DNA of 64,000 nucleotides from Ulvibacter litoralis (GTDB taxonomy: Bacteria > Bacteroidota > Bacteroidia > Flavobacteriales > Flavobacteriaceae): assembly GCF_900102055.1 (NCBI RefSeq), contig NZ_FNBA01000001.1, positions 955,085 through 1,019,084 on the forward strand. The letters are read 5' to 3'. Both the position numbers and the translations under genes were made by a program. Each line of letters opens with the position of its first letter. Position 1 is the stretch's first letter. The notes below the pieces were generated by a model, which ran no database searches, was not told the origin of the DNA, and was given only the letters and a program-made list of their open reading frames with translations. This document shows, one piece after another, positions 26,699-35,283 of the stretch.

Positions 26699-26729
26699 CA
26701 AAAGTAAGTTGTTAAAACTTATAAACAAA
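26699..26729 (-). promoter_or_regulatory. Bacteroidota-type promoter of ompA
   Basis: TTTG (26726-26729) and TACTTTTG (26699-26706) are separated by exactly 19 bp on the minus strand, matching the TTTG-N19-TAnnTTTG consensus. The ATG lies 37 nt downstream. Confidence 0.88.
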
Positions 26730-26786
26730 AGCAAATCTATTAAAATTTTTATAAATATCAAGCTATTTGCTTCCAAATAAATGTTC

Positions 26787-27986
26787 TTACGGTTTAATTA
26801 TATCAAGTCGTTTACCAATTTTTATAAAAGCTTGAATGGCTTTGTCTAAATGTTCTTTTGTGTGAGCAGCAGAGAGTTGTACCCTAATTCGAGCTTTATC
26901 TTTTGGCACTACAGGGTAGAAAAAGCCAATTACGTAAATTCCTTCTTCCAATAATAAATCTGCCATCGTTTGCGAAAGCTTTGCATCATAGAGCATTACA
27001 GGTACAATCGCAGAGTCTCCATCTACAATGTCAAATCCAGCAGCTTTCATGCCTTGCTTGAAATAATTTGTGTTTTGCTCTAGCTTATCTCTCAAAGTAG
27101 TGTCGGTAGAGAGCATATCAAATACCTTAATAGATGCACCTACAATCGCTGGCGCTAATGAATTTGAAAATAAATAAGGTCTAGAACGTTGACGAAGAAT
27201 TTCAATAATTTCTTTTTTTCCAGTGGTATAGCCACCCATGGCACCTCCTAAAGCTTTCCCTAACGTTCCAGTAATAATGTCAATTCTGCCCATTACTCCT
27301 TTTTCTTCTAAGGTTCCACGACCTGTTTCGCCTATAAAACCAGCAGCATGACATTCATCAATCATTACTAAGGCATCATATTTATCGGCCAAATCACAAA
27401 TTTTATCTAATGGCGCTACAATACCGTCCATAGAGAAGACACCGTCGGTCACAATAATTTTAAAGCGTGCATTCTTTTCATTTGCAGCAATTAATTGTTG
27501 TTCCAAATCTGCCATGTCGCTATTTTGGTAGCGATAGCGAGCAGCTTTACACAGACGCACTCCATCAATTATAGATGCATGGTTTAATGAATCTGAAATA
27601 ATCGCGTCTTCAGGACCTAGTAAAGGTTCAAAAACACCTCCGTTAGCATCAAAAGCGGCAGCGTACAAAATCGTATCTTCCGTTTGGTAGTAATCGGCAA
27701 TTTTTTGTTCTAGTTCTTTATGAATATCTTGAGTTCCGCAGATAAAACGAACGGATGACATTCCGAAGCCATGTGTATCCATTGCATCTTTCGCTGCTTG
27801 AATAACTTCTTTATTTGAAGACAATCCTAAATAATTGTTTGCACAAAAATTAATTACCTCTTCTCCTGTTGAAATTTTAATCACAGCATCTTGTGGAGAC
27901 GTAATAATGCGCTCTTTTTTATAGAGACCATTGTCTTTTATATCTTGAAGTTCTTGTTCTAAATGCTCTTTTATCTTTCCGTACAT
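26787..27986 (-). CDS. kbl: glycine C-acetyltransferase (2-amino-3-ketobutyrate CoA ligase)
   Basis: PLP enzyme of the alpha-oxoamine synthase family that converts 2-amino-3-ketobutyrate and CoA to glycine and acetyl-CoA in threonine breakdown. The PLP lysine is Lys244 in [21 protein letters not shown] (47-58), HASIIDG (136-142) and [15 protein letters not shown] (210-224) are as in Kbl. Length 399 aa. No threonine dehydrogenase gene is adjacent. A possible -7 box (TAAATTTG) overlaps the end of addA. The related serine palmitoyltransferases are the main alternative, less likely on the N-terminal sequence. Confidence 0.93.
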   Translation of the reverse strand: MYGKIKEHLEQELQDIKDNGLYKKERIITSPQDAVIKISTGEEVINFCANNYLGLSSNKEVIQAAKDAMDTHGFGMSSVRFICGTQDIHKELEQKIADYYQTEDTILYAAAFDANGGVFEPLLGPEDAIISDSLNHASIIDGVRLCKAARYRYQNSDMADLEQQLIAANEKNARFKIIVTDGVFSMDGIVAPLDKICDLADKYDALVMIDECHAAGFIGETGRGTLEEKGVMGRIDIITGTLGKALGGAMGGYTTGKKEIIEILRQRSRPYLFSNSLAPAIVGASIKVFDMLSTDTTLRDKLEQNTNYFKQGMKAAGFDIVDGDSAIVPVMLYDAKLSQTMADLLLEEGIYVIGFFYPVVPKDKARIRVQLSAAHTKEHLDKAIQAFIKIGKRLDIIKP

Positions 27987-28019
27987 AATTTTTTATTCTA
28001 AGCGTTTTAAGGGACAAAT

Positions 28020-31000
28020 TTATACTTTATTTATTACAATTTCTTGTTCGTGGGTGTAGACCACTATTTTTTCTGAAAGTTGCATGCCCATCTCCTCTAA
28101 AGCGTGTCCGTAACTATTTATTTGATCTTCGTGATGGTAATTGGGCGCCCCTGTTTTGTAATCGACGATGGTGACTAACGTATCAGAATGAAAATTTAAT
28201 CGATCGGGACGAATTAGTTGCCCAGATTTTGTGATAATATCGCGTTCCATTTTTACATCATCCCCCTTCGAGAATAATTTTTTTAATTCTGGGTGCGAAG
28301 TAATGGCACGAACTCTTTTGTGAATTCGTTCAAGTTCTTCGGAAGTATAAATTGAGCGTTCTTTTAAGGCTTCAAAAACAGGGGTAATGTCTTCTTCTGA
28401 AGCGATTTCGGCCATTATATCATGAAGTAAGTTTCCTTCTGAAATGGCCAATTGCGTATCGGTATCCCACAACGCACTTTCTCTCGTTACTATTTTTAAA
28501 TGATGGTCTGAAGGGGCAGTTGCTATAAATATGGGAACAGTTTGTGTTAACGTTTCTTCTTCAGAAGGACGGAGACTTCTTACTGCATTTCCAAATTCAT
28601 AAAAAGGTTGTTCTGGATTCCAAGTTCCCGTTTGTTTCAGAAAAGCCGCAAAAAAATCATGGTAGGTAGACAGGCCTCCCGACTTCTTTTCCGAAGGGAA
28701 TTCAGTAAAAACATACAATTGCTCCGCCGCACGCGTCAAACTAACATATAACAAATTGATATTATCGAGCGCCAACGTATTGTGGTGCTCATTATATAGG
28801 TGTTCGCCATTTTCTCCAAAATTGACTAACTCTTTGGAATAATTAATAGGTGTCTCTTTAAAATTTTTGCTCAATTCGTCCGGAACAGGAAACCAAACCG
28901 AGTCTCTTTTTCCATCGTACACATCAATGGTGGCAAAAGGAAAAATTACGACTGGAAATTCCAATCCTTTTGATTTGTGGATGGTCATAATTTGAACAGC
29001 TTCGGTCCCTTCATTTGCGGGAATCGATGCTTTGTCTTTCTGAACTTCCCACGTTTCTAAAAATGCTAATTTTGTCGCTTGCGGTTGTTGCTCAAACTCG
29101 AAAACAACATCCATAAAACTAAACAAATAAGCATCAGCTTTATCCTGAAGGTGAAGGCTTCGGACACAATACTCGCAGCTTTCATACAACGAAAGGGATT
29201 GCAGTGCTTGGAAACTAAAATCGACGTCAAAGTCTTTCAGCTTTGCTTCAAATTCTAATGTTGAAATTCCTAAAAACTGCGTAAAAAAGGTATGCTTCGC
29301 TTCCGTTACAGAAAGGTGTTTGTGTAGAAAGTCTAGTACATTAATTTTTGCTTCGTCGTTGTCTGGAAACAAACTCAATCTCAAAATAGCGACCAAGCAT
29401 TGAACAAACGGCGACGATTGTAATAGTAACGTTTCCGAAGAAATTACACGGACTTCTTTTTCCATTAAATAACTCCCAATAAAAATACCGTCGTCTTTTT
29501 TCCGAGTTAGAATACAGATGTCTTTTTCCGAAAAACCACGCGTTTTTAGGTCGAGAATCGTTTCGTAAATACGTTGTGAATACACTTCGTTTTGATCTGC
29601 CTTCTTTTGCTTTTCAAGAAATTCTAATTTTACGTAACCTCCTTTTTTAGCATTGGTTTTTTGATGGTTTCCAGAAGTGTAAAGTGCTTTGTGAATAGGA
29701 TCTTCAAAATGATCTGCCATAAAGGTGAAAAAGTCATTGTTAAAATTGATAACGGTTTCACAGCTTCTGTAATTTGTTTCGAGATTTAACACCTCTTTTT
29801 CGACACTTGGAAACGGATTTGTTGCGCCATACAACTCCATAAATTGCTCTGGCAACCCACCGCGCCACCTGTAAATAGATTGTTTGGCATCTCCCACAAG
29901 TAAAGCAGAACCTGTTTTTTGCTGCAAATCTTGTTGCGAAAGTGCATTTTCTACCAACGGAATAAGGTTTTCCCATTGCAGTTGTGAGGTATCTTGAAAC
30001 TCGTCAATAAAAAAGTGCCTGTATTTTTCACCCAGACGTTCGTAAATAAAAGGTGCTGGCTGATCTTTAATTTCAGTATTTATCAAAGCGTTAAATTCTG
30101 AAATTGGAAGTGTGTTTTTTTCTTCGTTTATGTTTTTTATTTCTTGTGCCACCAAGTTGATCACAAATAAGGGTGTTAGGTTTTTAAGGATGGAAGAAAT
30201 AAGTTTTAATTGAAAGATGATTTTTTTTGAAAGTTCAAAATTTTCAACAAAATATGGGGTGAGTCCGTCAATAGTTGCTGCAATTTCAGGACTTTTTTTA
30301 AGTGTGGTAGCCGTATAAAGGGGAGAAGTGCTAAAGTTGGTTTGCCAAGCAGTGTCAAATGATAGATTGGTTTCTCCTTGCTGAAGTTTTTGTAAATACT
30401 TCGGAAAAGAACTTCGGTTAAAATGATTGTCTTCGAGTCCAGCGTCTGCTATTTTTTGAATGGTTTCTGAAGCAATTTGAAGTAATTTTTCTGAAAGTGT
30501 TTTTTTCTTCTGAAGCAATTCAGACTTAAAAGTAGTAAAGTCGTCTAACGATTTTTCTTTCAATGCGGCCACGTGTGAAGCTTCATTTTCACGAAACAAT
30601 AAGCTCGCAGCAGAAATAATGTCTTTGGAAATGTCCCACGATTTGTCGTCGTCGGTTTTTTCGAGTGCAAAATCTAAAAGCGTCCGTGTAATTTTTGGGT
30701 CTTCTCCCGCTTTGCTAATCAATTGATCTACTGCTTCGGCTAACATTTGAGAGGTGTCTAAAGTAACCTCAAAACTGGACGATAATTTTAAATCTCGTGC
30801 AAAAGTTCGAATCAGTCGATGGTTGAAGCGATCGATGGTTTCTACGCTAAAACTTGCATAATGGTGTAAAAGATGTTTTACAATTTTTTTGGATTGTTCA
30901 TGAATATCCGAAACCGAGCGGTCTAGTTCTTTCGAAAGTTGCAAAAGCATTGCAGGCGGCTCGGTAAGCACTTTGGTTTCTGAAAAAGCAATTAAATTTT

Positions 31001-31181
31001 CCAAAATACGCTGCTTCATTTCGGCAACAGCTTTGTTGGTAAAGGTGATTGCTAATAAATGTTGGTAATAACTATCTGTTTTAGATTGAAGGATCTGACT
31101 AAGATATTCTTTTACTAAAGTGAATGTTTTTCCACTCCCAGCCGAAGCATTGTAAATTTTAAAAGGCACTGAATTTTCCAA
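28020..31181 (-). CDS. AddA-like UvrD/Rep helicase-nuclease subunit
   Basis: Superfamily-1 helicase with a C-terminal nuclease, predicted to act with the AddB-like protein in resection of DNA double-strand breaks. Motifs in order: Walker A SAGSGKT (13-19), FTNKAVAEM, Walker B DEFQDTSQ, GDAKQSIYRWRGG, ETNYRS, TIHKSKGLEF and YVSLTRAAEQ; the nuclease core is VDYKTGAP near the C-terminus. About 1053 aa. No ATG fits: in-frame choices are TTG at 31181 or GTG at 31169, only 4 codons apart. The gene is divergent from the superoxide dismutase gene. Confidence 0.9.
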   Translation of the reverse strand: MENSVPFKIYNASAGSGKTFTLVKEYLSQILQSKTDSYYQHLLAITFTNKAVAEMKQRILENLIAFSETKVLTEPPAMLLQLSKELDRSVSDIHEQSKKIVKHLLHHYASFSVETIDRFNHRLIRTFARDLKLSSSFEVTLDTSQMLAEAVDQLISKAGEDPKITRTLLDFALEKTDDDKSWDISKDIISAASLLFRENEASHVAALKEKSLDDFTTFKSELLQKKKTLSEKLLQIASETIQKIADAGLEDNHFNRSSFPKYLQKLQQGETNLSFDTAWQTNFSTSPLYTATTLKKSPEIAATIDGLTPYFVENFELSKKIIFQLKLISSILKNLTPLFVINLVAQEIKNINEEKNTLPISEFNALINTEIKDQPAPFIYERLGEKYRHFFIDEFQDTSQLQWENLIPLVENALSQQDLQQKTGSALLVGDAKQSIYRWRGGLPEQFMELYGATNPFPSVEKEVLNLETNYRSCETVINFNNDFFTFMADHFEDPIHKALYTSGNHQKTNAKKGGYVKLEFLEKQKKADQNEVYSQRIYETILDLKTRGFSEKDICILTRKKDDGIFIGSYLMEKEVRVISSETLLLQSSPFVQCLVAILRLSLFPDNDEAKINVLDFLHKHLSVTEAKHTFFTQFLGISTLEFEAKLKDFDVDFSFQALQSLSLYESCEYCVRSLHLQDKADAYLFSFMDVVFEFEQQPQATKLAFLETWEVQKDKASIPANEGTEAVQIMTIHKSKGLEFPVVIFPFATIDVYDGKRDSVWFPVPDELSKNFKETPINYSKELVNFGENGEHLYNEHHNTLALDNINLLYVSLTRAAEQLYVFTEFPSEKKSGGLSTYHDFFAAFLKQTGTWNPEQPFYEFGNAVRSLRPSEEETLTQTVPIFIATAPSDHHLKIVTRESALWDTDTQLAISEGNLLHDIMAEIASEEDITPVFEALKERSIYTSEELERIHKRVRAITSHPELKKLFSKGDDVKMERDIITKSGQLIRPDRLNFHSDTLVTIVDYKTGAPNYHHEDQINSYGHALEEMGMQLSEKIVVYTHEQEIVINKV

Positions 31182-31298
31182 AAAGACTTTTTTACTAAAT
31201 TAATTAAAAGAAGCTTCTTATATCGCTATAATTAGAAATATCTATAGCATTATCAAAATCTTATAAATTTTATAACATATTAAAAGGGTGATATTGCG

Positions 31299-31306
31299 TA
31301 ACTTTG
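31299..31306 (+). promoter_or_regulatory. -7 box of the superoxide dismutase gene
   Basis: TAACTTTG matches TAnnTTTG, 34 nt before the ATG. The -33 region is AT-rich without a clear TTTG. Confidence 0.55.
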
Positions 31307-31340
31307 GGCTAACAAAATACTAATTTTTAAAACACGTACT

Positions 31341-31949
31341 ATGTCTTTTGAATTACCACAATTAAAATATGCGTTCGACGCATTAGAGCCAAATATAGAT
31401 GCTAGAACCATGGAAATACACCACGGAAAGCATCATCAAGGATATACCAACAATTTAAATGCTGCAATTGAAGGAACCGATTTAGAAGGAAAATCAATTG
31501 AAAACATATTAATTAACCTTGATATGGACAACAAAGCTGTTCGTAACAATGGTGGTGGTTTTTACAACCACAGTTTGTTTTGGGAAGTAATGTCACCCAA
31601 TGGTGGTGGAATGCCAACAGGACATTTAGCAGAAGCAATTAACGAGGCTTTTGGAAACTTTGATTCTTTTAAAGAAGCTTTTTCTACCGCGGCTAAAACT
31701 CAATTCGGTTCAGGTTGGGCTTGGTTGTGTGTTCATAAAGGTGGAAAAGTAGAAGTTTGTTCTACACCAAATCAAGACAATCCATTAATGCCAGGTGTAA
31801 ACTGCGAAGGAACTCCAATTTTAGGATTGGATGTTTGGGAGCACGCTTACTACTTAAACTACCAAAACAGACGTCCAGATTACGTATCTTCATTCTTTAA
31901 TGTAATTAACTGGGAAGAAGTTTCTGCTCGTTACGAGAAAAATAAATAG
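31341..31949 (+). CDS. superoxide dismutase (Fe/Mn type)
   Basis: Converts superoxide to oxygen and hydrogen peroxide; cytoplasmic, as no signal peptide is present. The four metal ligands are His27, His77 (FYNHSLFW), Asp164 and His168 (DVWEHAYY). Length 202 aa is normal. Sequence alone does not settle iron versus manganese, and cambialistic use is possible, so I give no sodA/sodB symbol. It is transcribed alone, with a promoter box 34 nt upstream and a strong terminator downstream. Confidence 0.96.
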   Translation: MSFELPQLKYAFDALEPNIDARTMEIHHGKHHQGYTNNLNAAIEGTDLEGKSIENILINLDMDNKAVRNNGGGFYNHSLFWEVMSPNGGGMPTGHLAEAINEAFGNFDSFKEAFSTAAKTQFGSGWAWLCVHKGGKVEVCSTPNQDNPLMPGVNCEGTPILGLDVWEHAYYLNYQNRRPDYVSSFFNVINWEEVSARYEKNK

Positions 31950-31976
31950 GACTTTATTCTAAGAATACGTCTTAAC

Positions 31977-32013
31977 AAAAAAGCCTTTCACTGTTTTAGT
32001 GAAAGGCTTTTTT
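31977..32013 (+). terminator. terminator of the superoxide dismutase gene
   Basis: A perfect 14-bp stem (AAAAGCCTTTCACT with its complement) around GTTTT is followed by T residues. It starts 28 nt after the stop codon. Confidence 0.92.
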
Positions 32014-32047
32014 AATGGAATAAAACTAATGTGAGGTTAGTTTAAAT

Positions 32048-32135
32048 AAAAAAAGGTAAACTGAAAGTCTACCTTTTTTTGCCCCAAATCTACCATGAAC
32101 TTAACCTACTTATGCTATGGTATGATTCAAATATA
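32048..32135 (-). ncRNA. putative small RNA, copy 1
   Basis: Positions 32081-32135 are identical over 55 nt to 33095-33149. Read on the minus strand, the element opens with a TATATTTG -7 box (32128-32135). A segment follows that can fold by pairing TACCAT with ATGGTA. It ends in a hairpin (about 32051-32077) with a T run, a normal intrinsic terminator. The hairpin differs in sequence between copies but stays paired. A transcript of about 70 nt is predicted. No reading frame is conserved. A short box near 32161-32174 is also shared with copy 2. Confidence 0.6.
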
Positions 32136-32313
32136 TGACATATTTAAGTTGCTATTTTCAACTTTTAGACAAAGCACCCGTTTTTTCGTTAAAAGGCGAA
32201 TTTTCAGAATATTAACACTTTAGAAGGACCTTTTTTGGTCTAAAAAAGACCTTCAGAAAGGCATTTCAATGTTAACTTAATGTTACGTAAATGTAAAATT
32301 AAAGTATTTTTCA

Positions 32314-32321
32314 TATCTTTG
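32314..32321 (+). promoter_or_regulatory. -7 box of the 90-residue gene
   Basis: TATCTTTG matches TAnnTTTG, 20 nt before the ATG at 32342; no -33 partner is clear. Confidence 0.5.
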
Positions 32322-32341
32322 TACTTTAAAACGAATGAATT

Positions 32342-32614
32342 ATGAAGAATGAAGAAAGTAAAGTATACTTATTAAAAGTAGAATATTCAGTCATTGATGT
32401 AAAGAAGAAAAAGAAAAAAGTGATCCAAAAAAATCAAAAGATGTTTATGGTTCGTGATCTAGAATCTTTAGACGATAAGTTTAAAGAGCTTCAAGGATCT
32501 TTGATTGAAGTAAATAAAGAAGGTAAGAGCACATTTATAGGACAGGTAGTGAATTCTCTTAAAAAATACGGAAGTAACTGTCATCAAACATATCTTTCAA
32601 TTTTAAGAGCTTAA
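32342..32614 (+). CDS. small basic hypothetical protein, 90 residues
   Basis: I do not recognise the family. The protein has no signal peptide. It opens with a beta strand (VYLLKVEYSVIDV), continues with a lysine-rich stretch (KKKKKKVIQK, about 21-30) and ends with LKKYGSNCHQTYLSILRA. Its own -7 box lies 20 nt upstream. It faces the VOC gene, whose stop is 9 nt away. The basic stretch could bind nucleic acid, but that is a guess. Confidence 0.72.
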   Translation: MKNEESKVYLLKVEYSVIDVKKKKKKVIQKNQKMFMVRDLESLDDKFKELQGSLIEVNKEGKSTFIGQVVNSLKKYGSNCHQTYLSILRA

Positions 32615-32623
32615 TAGGTTAAG

Positions 32624-33016
32624 TTAGTTCTCTGACTTAAATTCTGCAATTTGATTTTCAAAAGTTCCACTATCCTTTAACGCACACAAATTTCCGTCTG
32701 GATCAAAAAATTTAGCGACGGTTCCCCAAGTGTGTTCTTGATAATCTACCTCAATTTTTTTTGAGATTAATTTTTCCGACATGAATTTTACATTCGGAAC
32801 ATTAAGTCGTAGGCACGTTTTTAAACGTTCAGACTCAACTTGTGTTCCACTGTATGAATCGTCTTTTTCGACCATTAGGTATGAAGCGCCAAAAGAAAAA
32901 CAGGTTAACTGTTCATTTTCAAATAATTTGGTAAGTTCAAGTATGTTTTCATAAAAAGAAACACATTGCTCGTATTGGATTGTGTAGAGAATAATTCCTG
33001 TTCTGTCAAATTGCAT
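32624..33016 (-). CDS. VOC-family (glyoxalase/bleomycin-resistance-fold) protein
   Basis: Vicinal-oxygen-chelate fold protein of 130 residues with two beta-alpha-beta-beta-beta units: an N-terminal GIILYTIQYEQCVSFYENIL and a C-terminal TVAKFFDPDGNLCALKDSG, the latter carrying the typical FFDPDGN turn. Metal ligands of true glyoxalase I are not clearly kept. It may be an enzyme or a binding protein of unknown specificity. The putative small RNA copy 2 ends about 48 nt upstream of its start. Confidence 0.85.
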   Translation of the reverse strand: MQFDRTGIILYTIQYEQCVSFYENILELTKLFENEQLTCFSFGASYLMVEKDDSYSGTQVESERLKTCLRLNVPNVKFMSEKLISKKIEVDYQEHTWGTVAKFFDPDGNLCALKDSGTFENQIAEFKSEN

Positions 33017-33063
33017 CTTGAGTTTTTAGCGTCTTTACAAGTTCACACAAACTATTGTAAAAT

Positions 33064-33149
33064 AAAAAAGGTAAACGTTAAGTTTACCTTTTTTGCCCCA
33101 AATCTACCATGAACTTAACCTACTTATGCTATGGTATGATTCAAATATA
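33064..33149 (-). ncRNA. putative small RNA, copy 2
   Basis: Same 55-nt core (33095-33149) as copy 1, with the TATATTTG box at 33142-33149 on the minus strand. The terminator stem GGTAAAC/GTTTACC with flanking A/T pairs is perfect (about 33066-33094), whereas copy 1 has one mismatch and a different loop. It lies between the purF stop and the VOC start. An upstream box (33184-33197) resembles that of copy 1 but is 9 bp further away, nearly one helical turn. Confidence 0.6.
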
Positions 33150-33245
33150 GTACTTAAGATACTATCTAAAGCGGATTTTTCCTACTTTTAGATAAAGTGA
33201 TTGAATTCTCGATGAAAAGACCCTTTTTGTGCGTTTTATGTAAGA

Positions 33246-35144
33246 TTAATACGCCCTTTCTGGATTTCCTTCAAAGAAATTAATGTATGCTCTATTCACC
33301 ACACGATTTCCACCATTCGTAGGGTAGTTTCCTGTAAAATACCAATCTCCTAAATTGTCAGGACACGCTTTATGAAGATCATCTACCGATTGAAAAATTA
33401 ATTTCACATCCGCTTTGATGCTTTCATCACTAATAATTAGTGCAATTTTATCTGAAAGCTCTTCATCTGTAAAAGGAGCGTATAATTCCTTAACGTGGTT
33501 TATTACTTCTGAATCTACCAATTCAATTTGCTTTTTACACTTATGATAGATTTCTTCTACAATAGCATAGGTGCCACGATCTTTATGAAGCTCAAGTGCT
33601 GCTTGGAAAGCAACAAGGTGCTCTAATCGTGCCATATCAATACCGTAACAATCTGGATAACGTATTTGTGGTGCCGATGAAACAACAACTATTTGTTTCG
33701 GATTTAACCTGTCAAGCATTTTTAAAATACTCTTTTTAAGCGTAGTTCCTCTTACAATACTGTCATCTATAATAACGAGGTTGTCTGTTGGTTTTACAAC
33801 ACCGTAAGTAACATCGTAAACGTGTGCAACAAGATCGTCTCTACTACTATCGTCAGAGATAAACGTACGTAGTTTTACATCTTTAATGGCGATTTTTTCC
33901 GTTCTAATCTTATGTGCCTGTATTTGCTGAAGACGTTCTACAGTTAACGAGTCTTTTTCTTTAAGAATGGCTTCGTTCTTTTGTTTGTTTAGCTCGTTTT
34001 GAGCCGCATCAAGCATTCCGTAGAAAGAAGTTTCCGCAGTATTAGGGATAAATGAAAACACTGCATTTTCAGTGTCATGATCGATCGCTTTTAAAACTTT
34101 CGGCATTACCAAACGCCCTAGCTCTTTACGTTCTTGATAGATTTCGGCATCACTTCCGCGAGAGAAATAAATACGTTCAAACGAACATGATTTGCGTTCT
34201 AGGGGTTCTAATATTTGCGAAACATTCATAGTTCCGTCTTTTTTCAGTAATAAGGCACTTCCCGGTTCTACTTCCTTCACTTTATCGAAAGGAACATTAA
34301 ACACTGTTTGGATTACGGGTCTTTCCGAAGCAACAACAATAACCTCTTCATCTTGGTAATAATATGCAGGTCTAATTCCGGCAGGATCACGCATTACAAA
34401 CGCGTCACCGTGTCCTAATAATCCAGCCATTGCATAGCCTCCATCCCAATCTTTAGCAGATCTTCGTAAGATTTTAGCAAGGTTTAGGTTTTTAGCAATA
34501 TAAGGAGAAGCTTCTCTTTTGTTCATCCCTTCTGCTTTGGCTTTTTTGTATAATTTACGAACTGCATCGTCTAAGAAATGTCCAATTTTTTCCATTACGG
34601 TAATGGTGTCGGCTTTTTCTTTAGGATGCATTCCTAGCTTTACTAAGTTGTCGAAAAGCTGCGTAGTATTGGTCATATTGAAGTTTCCTGCAATAATTAA
34701 ATTACGATGCATCCAATTATTTTGTCGAAGAAAAGGGTGGACTGTTTCGATGCTATTACCTCCAAAGGTTCCGTAACGTACGTGTCCTAAAAACAACTCT
34801 CCTAAATAAGGAATGTTTGTTTTTTGTGCCGCTACATCATTTTTAAGCTCTGGAAAAGCTTCAAATTCTTGATTGATTCGCTGATTGATTTGCGCAAAAA
34901 TATCTTGTATGGGTTGCGCCGCATTGGATCGGACTCTACTAATGTAACGCTCACCTGGGTTTACGTCCAACTTTATACTTGCAAAACCAGCACCGTCTTG
35001 ACCGCGATTGTGCTGTTTTTCCATCATTAAGTACATTTTATTTACACCGTAAAAGGCTGTACCGTATTTTTTTTTGTAGAATTCTAATGGTTTTAACAAT
35101 CGTACCATTGCTATTCCGCACTCGTGTTTTAACGCGTCACTCAT
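33246..35144 (-). CDS. purF: amidophosphoribosyltransferase-family protein, long form
   Basis: Family function: transfer of ammonia from glutamine to PRPP, first step of purine synthesis; cytoplasmic. I choose the ATG at 35144 (632 aa) because it places the nucleophile at Cys9 after an 8-residue propeptide (MSDALKHE then CGI), removed in other PurF proteins. A TTG 36 nt upstream would add residues with no match. The PRPP loop is VIIDDSIVRGTTL. It is over 100 residues longer than E. coli PurF, with an added segment before the PRPP loop. A second, shorter PurF may exist elsewhere, in which case this could have another role. Confidence 0.88.
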   Translation of the reverse strand: MSDALKHECGIAMVRLLKPLEFYKKKYGTAFYGVNKMYLMMEKQHNRGQDGAGFASIKLDVNPGERYISRVRSNAAQPIQDIFAQINQRINQEFEAFPELKNDVAAQKTNIPYLGELFLGHVRYGTFGGNSIETVHPFLRQNNWMHRNLIIAGNFNMTNTTQLFDNLVKLGMHPKEKADTITVMEKIGHFLDDAVRKLYKKAKAEGMNKREASPYIAKNLNLAKILRRSAKDWDGGYAMAGLLGHGDAFVMRDPAGIRPAYYYQDEEVIVVASERPVIQTVFNVPFDKVKEVEPGSALLLKKDGTMNVSQILEPLERKSCSFERIYFSRGSDAEIYQERKELGRLVMPKVLKAIDHDTENAVFSFIPNTAETSFYGMLDAAQNELNKQKNEAILKEKDSLTVERLQQIQAHKIRTEKIAIKDVKLRTFISDDSSRDDLVAHVYDVTYGVVKPTDNLVIIDDSIVRGTTLKKSILKMLDRLNPKQIVVVSSAPQIRYPDCYGIDMARLEHLVAFQAALELHKDRGTYAIVEEIYHKCKKQIELVDSEVINHVKELYAPFTDEELSDKIALIISDESIKADVKLIFQSVDDLHKACPDNLGDWYFTGNYPTNGGNRVVNRAYINFFEGNPERAY

Positions 35145-35251
35145 TGTGTTGCCATGTCGAAAAAATGTTCCCCGACCCAAGGGTTATTTTTTCTTTAATT
35201 TAATTATTATATCCTAATTTCTTTCCTCTTGGGTCAGGACTAAGAAATTAG
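35145..35251 (-). promoter_or_regulatory. purF leader with two mutually exclusive stems
   Basis: On the minus strand the leader first offers a perfect 10-bp stem (35242-35251 with 35214-35223). The GC-rich segment inside its loop (35225-35238) can instead pair over about 14 bp, with one wobble and one mismatch, with 35170-35183, which ends 25 nt before the purF ATG. Both cannot form together. A four-codon frame (MATQ) ends with its TGA overlapping the purF ATG. No TAnnTTTG box was found in this gap. Confidence 0.5.
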
Positions 35252-35255
35252 CCAA

Positions 35256-35280
35256 ACAAAAAGCGCCCATAAGGGCGCCT
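35256..35280 (-). terminator. terminator of the PfkB gene
   Basis: GCGCCC pairs with GGGCGC around a TTAT loop and is followed by TTTTTGTTT on the minus strand, just after the PfkB stop. It separates that gene from purF. Confidence 0.88.
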
Positions 35281-35283
35281 GTA

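Noticed and set aside
35144-35180. TTG start 36 nt upstream for purF
   Set aside because: It would put 12 extra residues before the propeptide and Cys9; the ATG gives the expected N-terminus.
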